DNA of 64,000 nucleotides from NCBI GenBank assembly GCA_036524675.1, contig DATDBU010000040.1, positions 1-64,000 of the forward strand. Reading direction: 5' to 3'. The stretch is from DATDAW01 sp036524675 (GTDB lineage: Bacteria; Verrucomicrobiota; Verrucomicrobiia; Chthoniobacterales; DASVRZ01). The translations under genes and the position numbers were made by a program. The notes below the pieces were generated by a model. That model had not been told where the DNA came from, did no database searches, and was given only the letters and a program-made list of their open reading frames with translations. The first letter of the stretch is position 1; every line of letters starts with the position of its first letter. Positions 37,868-46,433 of the stretch are shown here, one piece after another.

Positions 37868-37983
37868 CATGCACGGAGCAAACGTCCCTTTCGATCCGTT
37901 TGAACCAAGCAAATCTGTTCAATCTTACGCTTGGCGGCGGGCCGTCGAAGGTTCAAGATTTGCAGCCAGCGAAAAATTTTAGA

Positions 37984-39210
37984 ATGAGCATTGAAATCAA
38001 AGTCCCCGCAGTCGGCGAATCTATCACGAGCGGCTTGATCTCCGCATGGCACAAGAAAGACGGAGAAATTGTCGCAGCCGGTGATGTTCTGTTTACCCTC
38101 GAAACCGACAAAGTTTCCACCGAGATCACTGCTGAAAGGGGGGGCAAACTCTCCATCGTCAAACCTGAAGGCGAAGAAGTAAAAATCGGCGAGGTAGTCG
38201 CATCGATCGACGACTCTGTTACCGCGCCAGCTGCAGCCTCGGCGCCAGCTGCCACGCCAGCGGCCGCGGCGCCATCACCCACTCCGGCCGAAGCTCCGAA
38301 GTCCACTGAGCGCGCGGATCGCCTCAGCCCCGCTGTCCGCGTCGCGATTGAGGAACACAAGCTTAAACCGTCAGATATTCCGGGCACCGGCAAGGAAGGC
38401 CAGATCACTAAACCCGACGTCCTGGCTTACGTTGAGGCCAAAGCAGAAGTGAAAGCTGCTCCTTCCGTCCCGGCTGCTCCATCGCTCACTCCCGCCCCGG
38501 CTCCCGCCATCGAACGCGAAACCCGCAAAAAGCTTTCCCCGCTCCGCCGTAAAATCGCTTCGCAGCTCGTTCAGGCCCAGCATACCGCAGCGATCCTTAC
38601 GACATTCAACGAAGTGGACATGACGGCGGTGCAGGAACTCCGCGCCAAAGCCCAGGATTCCTTCACCAAAAAGCACGGCATCAAGCTAGGCTTCATGTCG
38701 TTCTTCATCAAAGCCACTGTTGACGCCCTCAAATCTATTCCCGCAATCAACGGGCGCATGGAAGGCGATGAGTTTATCCAGAACAACTTTTACGACATCG
38801 GCGTCGCTGTTGGCACCGAAAAAGGTTTGGTCGTTCCTGTGATCCGTGATGCCGACAAAAAATCTTTCGCTGAAATCGAAGCTGATCTCGTCGGGTACGC
38901 AAAGAAAGCCCGTGAAGGTAAAATCGGCATCAACGACCTCATCGGCGGCTGTTTTACCATTTCCAATGGCGGCGTCTATGGTTCGCTGTTGAGCACGCCC
39001 ATCCTCAACCCGCCCCAAAGCGGCATCCTGGGCATGCACAAGATCCAGCCGCGTCCTGTGGCTGTCGGTAACGAAATCAAAATCCGTCCGATGATGTATC
39101 TGGCGCTCAGCTACGACCACCGCGTCGTCGACGGCAAAGAAGCTGTTACCTTCCTCGTCCGCATCAAGGACACAATCGAAGACCCGGTCCGGTTGCTGAT
39201 CGATTTTTGA
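37984..39210 (+). CDS. sucB: dihydrolipoamide succinyltransferase, E2 of 2-oxoglutarate dehydrogenase
   Basis: Transfers the succinyl group from lipoyl-lysine to CoA. An N-terminal lipoyl domain starts [16 protein letters not shown] with the lipoyl-lysine in ETDKVSTE; an Ala/Pro linker and an E1/E3-binding domain ([20 protein letters not shown]) follow; then a second linker and the catalytic domain with [20 protein letters not shown] and the catalytic [12 protein letters not shown] use ATG 37984, which gives a standard N-terminus; the frame is open to 37900 but without similarity. About 408 residues, normal size. Confidence 0.96.
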   Translation: MSIEIKVPAVGESITSGLISAWHKKDGEIVAAGDVLFTLETDKVSTEITAERGGKLSIVKPEGEEVKIGEVVASIDDSVTAPAAASAPAATPAAAAPSPTPAEAPKSTERADRLSPAVRVAIEEHKLKPSDIPGTGKEGQITKPDVLAYVEAKAEVKAAPSVPAAPSLTPAPAPAIERETRKKLSPLRRKIASQLVQAQHTAAILTTFNEVDMTAVQELRAKAQDSFTKKHGIKLGFMSFFIKATVDALKSIPAINGRMEGDEFIQNNFYDIGVAVGTEKGLVVPVIRDADKKSFAEIEADLVGYAKKAREGKIGINDLIGGCFTISNGGVYGSLLSTPILNPPQSGILGMHKIQPRPVAVGNEIKIRPMMYLALSYDHRVVDGKEAVTFLVRIKDTIEDPVRLLIDF

Positions 39211-39216
39211 TAATGA

Positions 39217-39250
39217 TTGGGGCGACGTAACTGTCGCCCCAAATTTTATA
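39217..39250 (+). terminator. intrinsic terminator after sucB
   Basis: TTGGGGCGAC (39217-39226), a six-base loop and GTCGCCCCAA (39233-39242) form a perfect 10-bp stem followed by ATTTTAT. It ends sucB and separates it from the convergent fic gene. Confidence 0.82.
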
Positions 39251-39310
39251 AGTCCAGTTTCAGTCCGCAAATGAGTCAACCCAAGCCGACAAAACGCTGG
39301 GACACCTGCA

Positions 39311-40336
39311 TCACGGTTTTGTCACCTCAGCTCGGACGAGCTCATACCGGCCTGATTTCCGCGTGCCGATTTTCCGAATCAAGCCGGCCTCAAGCAAGGG
39401 ATTGATAAGATCCATCGCCCCCTGTTTCGACACTCCCAACGCCTCCCAGATTTCAGCGGGCGCCATGCTACCGTGATCCCGCAGCAAATGGAGCAATTTC
39501 TCCTGTTTAGGGCGCAGTATGACTTTCTGCCGCCCGTACCCTGCCGACAAGGCCTGGATGCGCAGCCAAGCGCGCCGGAGGATTTCTGCCAGACCTTCAG
39601 CGCAGTATTCCAGCCATCCACAAAGATCCTCTCCATTTCGCCCCACTGCTCGTAACGCGTCGTAATACCTTCGACGGTCTTCCCAAAAGAATTCGTCCAC
39701 AGAAAAGATGTGATGAGAATCAAAGCCGCGCCGGTAGAGCTCCCATAACGCAAGCGCCCGGCCGGTGCGTCCATTGCCATCGCCAAACGGATGGATCGCT
39801 TCAAATCGGTAGTGAACGATCGCCGAACTCAAAACTGGCGAGAGTTCGGCGGATTTCACGTTCCACCATTCCAGAAAGTCGGTCATCAAGTCCGGCACTT
39901 CCTCGGCGGATGGCGCAATATAAGATCCAACCCGAACACCAAAAATCCGGTAGCGGCCGGCCTCGCCTTGGTCCATCACCGCTCCGGCAAGAATTCGGTG
40001 CAGATCCAGGACGTGATCATGGGTAAGCGGCGATTCCTGTGCGTGTTTTTCGACGTAGCGCAATCCGGCGAAGTAATTGACCACTTCCCTTTTCATTCTC
40101 GGTCCCGCGCCTGCCAGATCGCCGCCTTCCTCGAGCGCGCGCACCTGCTCCAGAGTGAGCGGATTACCCTCGATGGCCGTCGACGAATGCGCATTCCGGA
40201 CGCGACTGTCTTTCTGCAGCGCCGGGATCCAGGGTAAATCGATAACCGCAGACTGAATCTGCTGCCGAATCGCGGCAATCTCTTCGACCCGGGAGAGCAG
40301 GGCAGGAGAAATGGTGAAAAGCGGCTGATACGGCAT
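39311..40336 (-). CDS. Fic family protein, class II (AMPylator/Fic_N)
   Basis: Fic enzymes transfer AMP or related groups to hydroxyl side chains. The catalytic loop HPFGDGNGRTGR (182-193) is complete. An N-terminal inhibitory helix motif, S-T-A-I-E-G (52-57, matching [S/T]xxxE[G/N]), marks a class II, self-inhibited Fic protein. Residues ~270-335 form a winged-helix domain (MAPAEIWEALGVSKQGAMDLI), suggesting DNA binding. 341 residues. It stands alone, convergent with sucB and divergent from regB, without an adjacent antitoxin gene, consistent with built-in inhibition. Confidence 0.93.
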   Translation of the reverse strand: MPYQPLFTISPALLSRVEEIAAIRQQIQSAVIDLPWIPALQKDSRVRNAHSSTAIEGNPLTLEQVRALEEGGDLAGAGPRMKREVVNYFAGLRYVEKHAQESPLTHDHVLDLHRILAGAVMDQGEAGRYRIFGVRVGSYIAPSAEEVPDLMTDFLEWWNVKSAELSPVLSSAIVHYRFEAIHPFGDGNGRTGRALALWELYRRGFDSHHIFSVDEFFWEDRRRYYDALRAVGRNGEDLCGWLEYCAEGLAEILRRAWLRIQALSAGYGRQKVILRPKQEKLLHLLRDHGSMAPAEIWEALGVSKQGAMDLINPLLEAGLIRKIGTRKSGRYELVRAEVTKP

Positions 40337-40434
40337 AGGTGGCTGTACAGTAAGTCAAGTATACGTCCAGATATAGGTCAAGGGAGTTTCGGGTCTTTGC
40401 ATCAAGATCCGCTTCGGCAGATAATGGCATCGGC

Positions 40435-41658
40435 ATGCCTCAAAGCGCGTCCATTTTCTTCGACAAAACCAGAATTGGACTGCGCTGGTTGATACGACTC
40501 CGCTGGATGGCGGCAGCTGGCCAGACTCTCACATGTCTGGTGACTTTTCTCCTTCTGCATATTCCGCTGCCGTTGATTCTTTTGTCTGGTTGCATTGGTG
40601 TCACGTTAATCACCAACACGCTCATGGAGGCTTGGCGGGATCACTTCCCTGCCCAACGAACGGTTGAGATCAACGCCGCGCTCCTGATTCTGGATACCCT
40701 TACTCTGACGGCCATGCTTTACTGGACTGGCGGAGTTCAGAACCCCTTTGCCACGTTTTACTTACTACACATCACCATCGCTGCGATCCTTCTGCCATCG
40801 CTGTGGGCCTGCCTGATTTTAACCGTCTGCGCCGTATGCCACGGTGCCTTGTTCGTTTCTACTCACACACTCACGGCATATCCTTCGGCCGGACTGTGGG
40901 TAGCCACCGTCCTCACGGCCGCGTTCATTGCATTTTTCGTGTCGAAACTGAGCAGGGAGTTGACCGAATCCCGCGGCCTTTCGGCGCGAAACGAACGATT
41001 CGCCTCACTGGCAACGCTGGCGGCTGGCATCGCGCACGAACTCGCAACTCCGCTGGGAACAATCGCGGTTGTAAGCGCTGATTTCGAGCGCATCACAGGC
41101 GCCAGCGAGGAGGCGCAGGCCGATGCGCGGCTGATCCGCACGGAAGTGGAACGATGTCGGCATATTCTCGAAAAACTGAGCAATCAGGTTACTCACGGCA
41201 TAAAGGACACCGAGAAGTCCTTTTGTGCCGGAGATATCCCCGCACTACTCGCACCCTATCTCAAACGCCAGCATCGGCCACGTGTTAACTGGAAAATTCC
41301 AGATCCATCCGCCACGCTACACGTTCCGGAAATGGCCCTGCTTCAAGCGCTAGCTGTTCTGGTGAAAAATGCCTGCGAAGCCAGCCGGACCGGCCAGTTT
41401 GTTTTCGTAACGATCGACGCGGATGACGAGAAAACGAGGGTCTCCGTCCGCGATGAAGGCTGTGGAATGCCTCCGGATGTGGCGGCACGGGCAGGCGAAC
41501 CCTTTTTCACCACCAAAGAACCAGGGGCTGGCATGGGACTTGGGTTGTTTCTCGTGCGCACATTTGTCGAGCGTGTCCGGGGCCACCTGGACATCCAAAC
41601 CGCGCTGGGAGAAGGAACGCGGATTACCCTGCTGATTCCCAAACCAATCAATACCTGA
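40435..41658 (+). CDS. regB: redox-sensing histidine kinase, RegB/PrrB/ActS type
   Basis: Membrane sensor kinase with about six N-terminal helices (residues ~25-175), then dimerisation and ATPase domains. The GGVQNPF motif (99-105) matches the quinone-binding GGxxNPF of RegB. The H box AHELATPLGTI places the phospho-acceptor at His201. Cys241 lies exactly 40 residues after it, in RCRHIL; in Rhodobacter capsulatus RegB, as I recall, the redox-active Cys265 is 40 residues after His225. ATP-binding boxes: VKNACEAS (N), DEGCGMPP (G1), GAGMGLGLFL (G2). 407 residues. The response regulator gene begins one base after its stop, and the cyd oxidase genes follow. Confidence 0.93.
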   Translation: MPQSASIFFDKTRIGLRWLIRLRWMAAAGQTLTCLVTFLLLHIPLPLILLSGCIGVTLITNTLMEAWRDHFPAQRTVEINAALLILDTLTLTAMLYWTGGVQNPFATFYLLHITIAAILLPSLWACLILTVCAVCHGALFVSTHTLTAYPSAGLWVATVLTAAFIAFFVSKLSRELTESRGLSARNERFASLATLAAGIAHELATPLGTIAVVSADFERITGASEEAQADARLIRTEVERCRHILEKLSNQVTHGIKDTEKSFCAGDIPALLAPYLKRQHRPRVNWKIPDPSATLHVPEMALLQALAVLVKNACEASRTGQFVFVTIDADDEKTRVSVRDEGCGMPPDVAARAGEPFFTTKEPGAGMGLGLFLVRTFVERVRGHLDIQTALGEGTRITLLIPKPINT

Positions 41659-41659
41659 C

Positions 41660-42172
41660 ATGCGACTCCTCCTTGTCGACGATGACGAAGTTTTTCGCGA
41701 GCGCCTCGCTCGGGCGATGACAAAGCGCGGATACGAAGTCGAGGCTGCCTCCAATGCAGCCGGCGGGTTCGAAACGGCTGAGACTTTCGCTCCTGAATTT
41801 GCAGTGATTGACCTGAAAATGCCCGGAGACAGCGGCCTCACGCTAATCCCGCGTCTAAAAGAAATGTTTCCCTGCATTCGCATCGTGGTATTGACGGGCT
41901 ACGGCAGCATCGCGACAACGCTCGAAGCCGTCCGATCCGGAGCGGTGGATTATCTCACGAAACCCGCAGATGCAGATCAGATCCACCGCGCATTGCAGGG
42001 CGAGAAACGGGCGCCTGAACTCTCCGTGCCTTCCCTGGATCGCGTGGAATGGGAACATCTCCAACGCGTCCTGAAAGACTGCGATCACAACATCAGCCGC
42101 ACTGCGCGTATGTTGCACATCGATCGCAGGTCGTTGCAGCGAAAGCTGGCAAAGCATCCGCCGTTGAGGTGA
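41660..42172 (+). CDS. regA: response regulator RegA/PrrA/ActR type
   Basis: Receiver domain with Asp7-Asp9 pocket, phospho-acceptor Asp51 (VIDLKMPGDSGL), the VVLTGYGSIATTLEAV switch and KPADAD, then a Fis-type helix-turn-helix (WEHLQRVLKDCDHNISRTA, RRSLQRKLAK). This layout and the near-verbatim GYGSIAT...KPADAD and HRRTLQR-like segments are characteristic of RegA. At 170 residues it is slightly shorter than RegA (184). It is one base downstream of regB and 200 bp upstream of cydA, a likely target because RegA homologues control respiratory oxidases. Confidence 0.93.
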   Translation: MRLLLVDDDEVFRERLARAMTKRGYEVEAASNAAGGFETAETFAPEFAVIDLKMPGDSGLTLIPRLKEMFPCIRIVVLTGYGSIATTLEAVRSGAVDYLTKPADADQIHRALQGEKRAPELSVPSLDRVEWEHLQRVLKDCDHNISRTARMLHIDRRSLQRKLAKHPPLR

Positions 42173-42216
42173 CGACGCGGGAGCGACGTCAGTGACCTGA
42201 AGGCTTTTCCGCAGGT

Positions 42217-42244
42217 GTGAATAGTGAATACTGAATGGAATTAC
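42217..42244. repeat. 7-bp tandem repeat array upstream of cydA
   Basis: Four consecutive 7-mers GTGAATA, GTGAATA, CTGAATG, GAATTAC. A degenerate set of reverse-complement-like 7-mers (ATTCATC, CATCACT, CATTCGC) lies around 42288-42312, so the two could fold together. Confidence 0.6.
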
Positions 42245-42317
42245 CTACGAAGACCGCGTCGCTTCCGCTGGGCGGCCATTCATCCATCACTGTTTCACCA
42301 TTCGCTACCCCCATACT

Positions 42318-42332
42318 GCGGCAATTTGCCAC
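42318..42332 (+). promoter_or_regulatory. candidate RegA/RegR-type operator before cydA
   Basis: GCGGCAATTTGCCAC, an imperfect inverted repeat 40 bases before the cydA start. Compared with the RegR-box consensus I recall from Bradyrhizobium, GNGRCRTTNNGNCGC, 13 of 15 positions agree. The nearby regBA genes make the reading plausible; binding is untested. Confidence 0.4.
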
Positions 42333-42371
42333 ATCCCGCTAATTCCCATTCAGTGCTAAAAACCCCCCGCC

Positions 42372-43892
42372 ATGGACGTCGAAATTCTTGCGCGAATCCA
42401 ATTCGCTTTCACCATCATGTTCCACTACATCTACCCGCCTCTGAGCATCGGGCTCGGACTGGCGCTGGTGATGATGGAAGGCCTCTGGCTGAAAACGGGT
42501 GATCCCCTTTACCACAACATGGCGCGTTACTGGACGCGCATCTTCGCTCTGACCTTCGCTATTGGCGTGGCAACAGGCATCGTCATGGAATTCGAATTCG
42601 GCACCAATTGGTCCGTTTATTCGCGATTCGTCGGTGATGTCTTTGGAAGCGCACTCGCTTCGGAGGGCATCTTCGCGTTTTTCCTGGAGTCAGGTTTCTT
42701 GGCCATACTCCTTTTCGGCTGGAACAAAGTCGGCCCACGACTGCATTTCTTCGCGACTTGCATGGTTTGTCTCGGAGCTCATTTCAGCGCCTTGTGGATC
42801 GTGATTGCGAATTGCTGGATGCAGACTCCGGCGGGTTATCACCTCGAAAAAATGGTAAACGGGCAGCCCGTGCGGCTTCCGGAGGATCACATTGTCACGG
42901 CTGACGACCTCGGCAGCGTAAGGGCGGTGATCGATGATTTTTGGGCGATGGTCTTCAACCCGTCCACGGTGGACAGGATTATACACGTTCTTTTGGGGGC
43001 ATGGATGGCAGGAGCGTTTCTGGTCCTCAGCATCAGCGCGTTCTATTTACTCAGAAACCGTCATACCGCGTTCGCCAAGGCTTCGTTGAAAGTCGGCCTC
43101 GTTTTCGCCACAGTCGCCACGGTCTTGCAGATCGTGAGCGGAGACTTCTCAGCAAAAGGGGTCGCTAAGAACCAGCCGATCAAACTTGCCGCGATGGAAG
43201 GATTATATGAAACCCGAGCCCATGCTCCCCTCACCATCGCCGGATGGGTCGACGGGAAAAATGAGAAAGACTACGGGGTCAAGATCCCGGGAATGCTTAG
43301 CTTCCTGGCGTGGAGCGATCTCTCAAAACCTGTTACAGGTCTCCATGATCTCCCGAGTGACGAATTTTTGAAACGACGCTATCCGGAGACCAGCCCGGAA
43401 CAGATCAAGCAAATCCGCCGGAGCTACTGGCCGCAGGTGCCCGCTGTTTTCCAATTTTTCCACATCATGGTGGGAATTGGATTCGCCCTCTTTGCCATTG
43501 TCGTGATCGGATGCGTCCGCTGGTGGCGGGGAACTCTCTTCGACTCGACGTCGCGAGGATCCCGTTTATTCCTATGGGCCGTGGTCCTATCGGTGCTCGG
43601 CCCGCAAATCGCGAACCAGGCAGGATGGCTCACCGCAGAAATGGGACGCCAGCCCTGGATCGTCTATGAGTTGCTCAAAACATCCCAGGCATTTTCCAAA
43701 GTCGTCACTGCCAACCAAATCGTGTTCTCACTGATCCTGTTTGCCTTTGTCTACGCCCTGCTCTTCGCCGTGTTTGTTTACATTCTCACACGGAAAATTC
43801 AGCACGGACCCGAAGAGGAGGAAGAAAGCCACGAAATGCCGGAAAGCTGGAGGAACCTCATCCGCAAAGACGTCGCGCGGGCAGAAAGCTGA
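42372..43892 (+). CDS. cydA: cytochrome bd-type ubiquinol oxidase subunit I
   Basis: Catalytic subunit of the bd-type quinol oxidase, a high-affinity terminal oxidase in the inner membrane. The N-terminus [20 protein letters not shown] carries the conserved heme-ligand histidine; [20 protein letters not shown] is the signature loop; the Q-loop ([21 protein letters not shown]) is of the short type; [15 protein letters not shown] and the later membrane helices follow the family. 506 residues (E. coli 522). It lies downstream of regBA and upstream of cydB. No cydX-like small gene follows. Confidence 0.96.
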   Translation: MDVEILARIQFAFTIMFHYIYPPLSIGLGLALVMMEGLWLKTGDPLYHNMARYWTRIFALTFAIGVATGIVMEFEFGTNWSVYSRFVGDVFGSALASEGIFAFFLESGFLAILLFGWNKVGPRLHFFATCMVCLGAHFSALWIVIANCWMQTPAGYHLEKMVNGQPVRLPEDHIVTADDLGSVRAVIDDFWAMVFNPSTVDRIIHVLLGAWMAGAFLVLSISAFYLLRNRHTAFAKASLKVGLVFATVATVLQIVSGDFSAKGVAKNQPIKLAAMEGLYETRAHAPLTIAGWVDGKNEKDYGVKIPGMLSFLAWSDLSKPVTGLHDLPSDEFLKRRYPETSPEQIKQIRRSYWPQVPAVFQFFHIMVGIGFALFAIVVIGCVRWWRGTLFDSTSRGSRLFLWAVVLSVLGPQIANQAGWLTAEMGRQPWIVYELLKTSQAFSKVVTANQIVFSLILFAFVYALLFAVFVYILTRKIQHGPEEEEESHEMPESWRNLIRKDVARAES

Positions 43893-43920
43893 AACAAAAT
43901 GACCGATGTCTAATTCCCTC

Positions 43921-43955
43921 TTCGTCATTCGTCATTCGTCACTAGTCATTCGTCA
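43921..43955. repeat. 7-bp tandem repeat array between cydA and cydB
   Basis: Five head-to-tail 7-mers: TTCGTCA three times, CTAGTCA, TTCGTCA. They fill much of the 79-bp gap between the two oxidase genes, ending 16 bases before the cydB start. Confidence 0.85.
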
Positions 43956-43971
43956 TTAACGATCTCACACC

Positions 43972-44988
43972 ATGGACTACAACATCATCTGGTTCATCCT
44001 CGTTGGCATCTTGCTAACAGGCTACGCCATTCTCGACGGATTCGATCTCGGTGTTGGCGCATTGCATCTTTTCGTGAAGAAAGATGAACATCGTCGACTG
44101 ATGCTCAATTCGATCGGCCCTGTCTGGGACGGAAACGAAGTCTGGCTAGTGACAGGAGGCGGGGCTTTGTTCGCCGCTTTTCCGGAAGCGTACGCCACGG
44201 TTTTTTCAGGATTTTACATACCGTTCATGCTGCTTCTGTTTTCTCTCATCTTTCGCGCCGTCGCAATCGAATTCCGGAGCAAAGAGCCGTGGAAGTGGTG
44301 GCGGAGCATGTGGGACATTGCCTTCGCGGCAGGCAGCGTGCTTTCGGCGTTTCTGATCGGTGTGACCATGGGCAACATTGTTCGTGGTGTGCCGCTGGAT
44401 GCCCATTTTGAATTTCGCGGGACTCTTGCCGGGCTGCTAAATCCGTATTCGATCTCGCTTGGAATCACGACTGTGCTGCTGTTTGCAATGCACGGCGCCA
44501 TTTACGTCGCGATGAAGACCGAGGGTGAACTGCAAGAGACGATTCGCAGATGGATTACGACGCTGATTGGCCTGTTTCTTGCCGCCTATTTTCTCTTCAA
44601 TCTCTACACCCTCGTCGAGTGCCAGCATGTGTTGGAGGCAGTCCGCGTGCGGAAATGGATTTTTGCCGTAATGGCCGTTGCGGCGCTAGTGATCCTGAAT
44701 ATCCCCCGGGAAATTCATCACGGCCGCGAATTCAATGCTTTCCTTTCCTCCTGCCTCGGAATGGCGCTCATGATGGCTGCTTTCGGCATGACACATTTTC
44801 CAAACATGGTTTTTTCCAATCCAAACGCGGAGCATAGTCTCACGATCTACAACGCGGCGTCCAGCCAGAAAACGCTCTCCATCATGCTAATCGTCGCAGC
44901 GATCGGAGTTCCCATCGTTCTGGCCTACACGGCCAGCATTTACTACATTTTTCGCGGTAAGACCAAAATCTCCTCGCATAGCTATTGA
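43972..44988 (+). CDS. cydB: cytochrome bd-type ubiquinol oxidase subunit II
   Basis: Structural partner of CydA, 338 residues with about eight or nine membrane helices. Family segments: IIWFILVGILLTGYAILDGFD near the N-terminus, GPVWDGNEVWLVTGGGALFAAFP, FRSKEPWKWW and GFGVGN-like regions, and a C-terminal helix ending in a short basic tail. It follows cydA by 79 bp, a gap mainly occupied by a heptamer repeat. Confidence 0.95.
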   Translation: MDYNIIWFILVGILLTGYAILDGFDLGVGALHLFVKKDEHRRLMLNSIGPVWDGNEVWLVTGGGALFAAFPEAYATVFSGFYIPFMLLLFSLIFRAVAIEFRSKEPWKWWRSMWDIAFAAGSVLSAFLIGVTMGNIVRGVPLDAHFEFRGTLAGLLNPYSISLGITTVLLFAMHGAIYVAMKTEGELQETIRRWITTLIGLFLAAYFLFNLYTLVECQHVLEAVRVRKWIFAVMAVAALVILNIPREIHHGREFNAFLSSCLGMALMMAAFGMTHFPNMVFSNPNAEHSLTIYNAASSQKTLSIMLIVAAIGVPIVLAYTASIYYIFRGKTKISSHSY

Positions 44989-45009
44989 GATGGCAAGCCT
45001 CATGGGAGG

Positions 45010-46338
45010 TTAGAAGAGCGTTCCATGCAGCCAGCCGACGAGCGCTGAGAGGAGAATAACCGGTATCATCGCCCATTTCAGCCGGGTCAGACCAACGAAT
45101 GCGGCAATGCTCAGCACGACGGAAAACCAGTCCAGCTGGTTAGCTTTGGGAAACCAGAGGTGAAGCCCGAACCAAACGGCCAGATTCAGGATGACCCCTA
45201 CGACCGCCGCCGTAATCGCGGGCAAAATCGTTGCCAGTTTTTGATGATTCCGAAGTCGCTCGATATGAGGCGCCCCCAGGAAGATCCAGAAGAAACACGG
45301 CGTAAACGTCGTCCAGGTCGTCATCGCCGCTCCCAATGTCGCCGCCAGGAGAGGCGGAAGGGATCCAGGCTGATTCCAACCGCCGAGGAATCCGACGAAT
45401 TGGAGAACCATAATAAGCGGGCCGGGCGTCGTTTCCGCAAGTCCGAGGCCATCCAGCATTTGGGACGCATTCAGCCAGCCGAAATTGTCGACGGCCTGCT
45501 GCGAAACGTAAGGCAAAACGGCATACGCACCGCCGAATGTGACCATCGCGGCCTTGGAAAAAAAGATGCCTTCCTTGACCAGTGCATGGTCCCAACCCAG
45601 CCACAAGCCGGCACCTGCGATGGGCGCACCCCAAAGCAACAGGCAGACCAAAGTGACTCGCACCGCGCGCGTCCATGAGGGAGATGTCCCGGCTTCAGCA
45701 AGATCGATTCCCCTATCCGCTGCAGCAGTATGCGGCTGGGCAACCATGAATTTCCCTTTCCACGCAGTAAAACTCCCGGCAAATCCAATCAAACCCGCGC
45801 CGATTAGGATGGCCGGGAACGGCGCTTTGAAGAAAAAAATGGCCGCAAACGCGGCGATGGCGATACCCCAAAGCACTCCGTTTTTCAAAGCTTTGGAACC
45901 GATGCGGAGGACTGCAGAGGAAACGATGGCTAGCACGGCGGGTTTGAGCCCATGCAGAATGGCAGCGACCCACGGAAGATCACCGTGTTCGACGTATATC
46001 CATGAGAGCCCCCACAGAATGAAGGCCGACGGCAGCACAAAAAGAGTACCAGCCACAATCCCGCCCCAGGTCTTGTGAAGCAGCCACCCGGAGTAAATCG
46101 CGAGCTGCTGAGCTTCGGGGCCGGGCAAAAGCATGCAGTAGTTCAAGGCATGCAAAAACCGCGCCTCGCTAATCCATTTTCGCCGTTCGACCAGCTCGGC
46201 GTGCATAATGGCGATCTGTCCAGCTGGTCCACCAAAGCTGATAAAACCGAGTTTCAGCCAAAACCGAAGAGCCTCGCCAAATGTCGGGCGACTAACGGGT
46301 TCGGTGTCGGACGGCAGAACGCTCACGCGACCGAGCAT
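45010..46338 (-). CDS. chrA: chromate transporter family protein (ChrA, two CHR domains)
   Basis: Long-chain CHR protein of 442 residues with two homologous halves. The first has FGEALRFWLKLGFISFGGPAGQ and LLPGPEAQQLAIYSGW, the second FFSKAAMVTFGGAYAVLPYV and ETTPGPLIMVLQFVGFLGG, matching the paired GGP/PGP motifs of ChrA. ChrA exports chromate, a sulfate analogue. It lies 95 bp downstream of cysNC on the same strand and may be co-transcribed with the sulfate-assimilation genes, so a role linked to sulfate or another oxyanion is possible. Confidence 0.92.
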   Translation of the reverse strand: MLGRVSVLPSDTEPVSRPTFGEALRFWLKLGFISFGGPAGQIAIMHAELVERRKWISEARFLHALNYCMLLPGPEAQQLAIYSGWLLHKTWGGIVAGTLFVLPSAFILWGLSWIYVEHGDLPWVAAILHGLKPAVLAIVSSAVLRIGSKALKNGVLWGIAIAAFAAIFFFKAPFPAILIGAGLIGFAGSFTAWKGKFMVAQPHTAAADRGIDLAEAGTSPSWTRAVRVTLVCLLLWGAPIAGAGLWLGWDHALVKEGIFFSKAAMVTFGGAYAVLPYVSQQAVDNFGWLNASQMLDGLGLAETTPGPLIMVLQFVGFLGGWNQPGSLPPLLAATLGAAMTTWTTFTPCFFWIFLGAPHIERLRNHQKLATILPAITAAVVGVILNLAVWFGLHLWFPKANQLDWFSVVLSIAAFVGLTRLKWAMIPVILLSALVGWLHGTLF

Positions 46339-46433
46339 TCATGCCGGACAGGATTAGCCAAGACGGAAGTTCCAGCAGTCCGTTCTGGGAACAATACGGA
46401 AAATTGCTCCCCGGCGTTGTCACCGCTTAACAA

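Noticed and set aside
44989..45009. a cydX-like small subunit after cydB
   Set aside because: Only 21 bases separate the cydB and chrA stop codons, so no room for one here.
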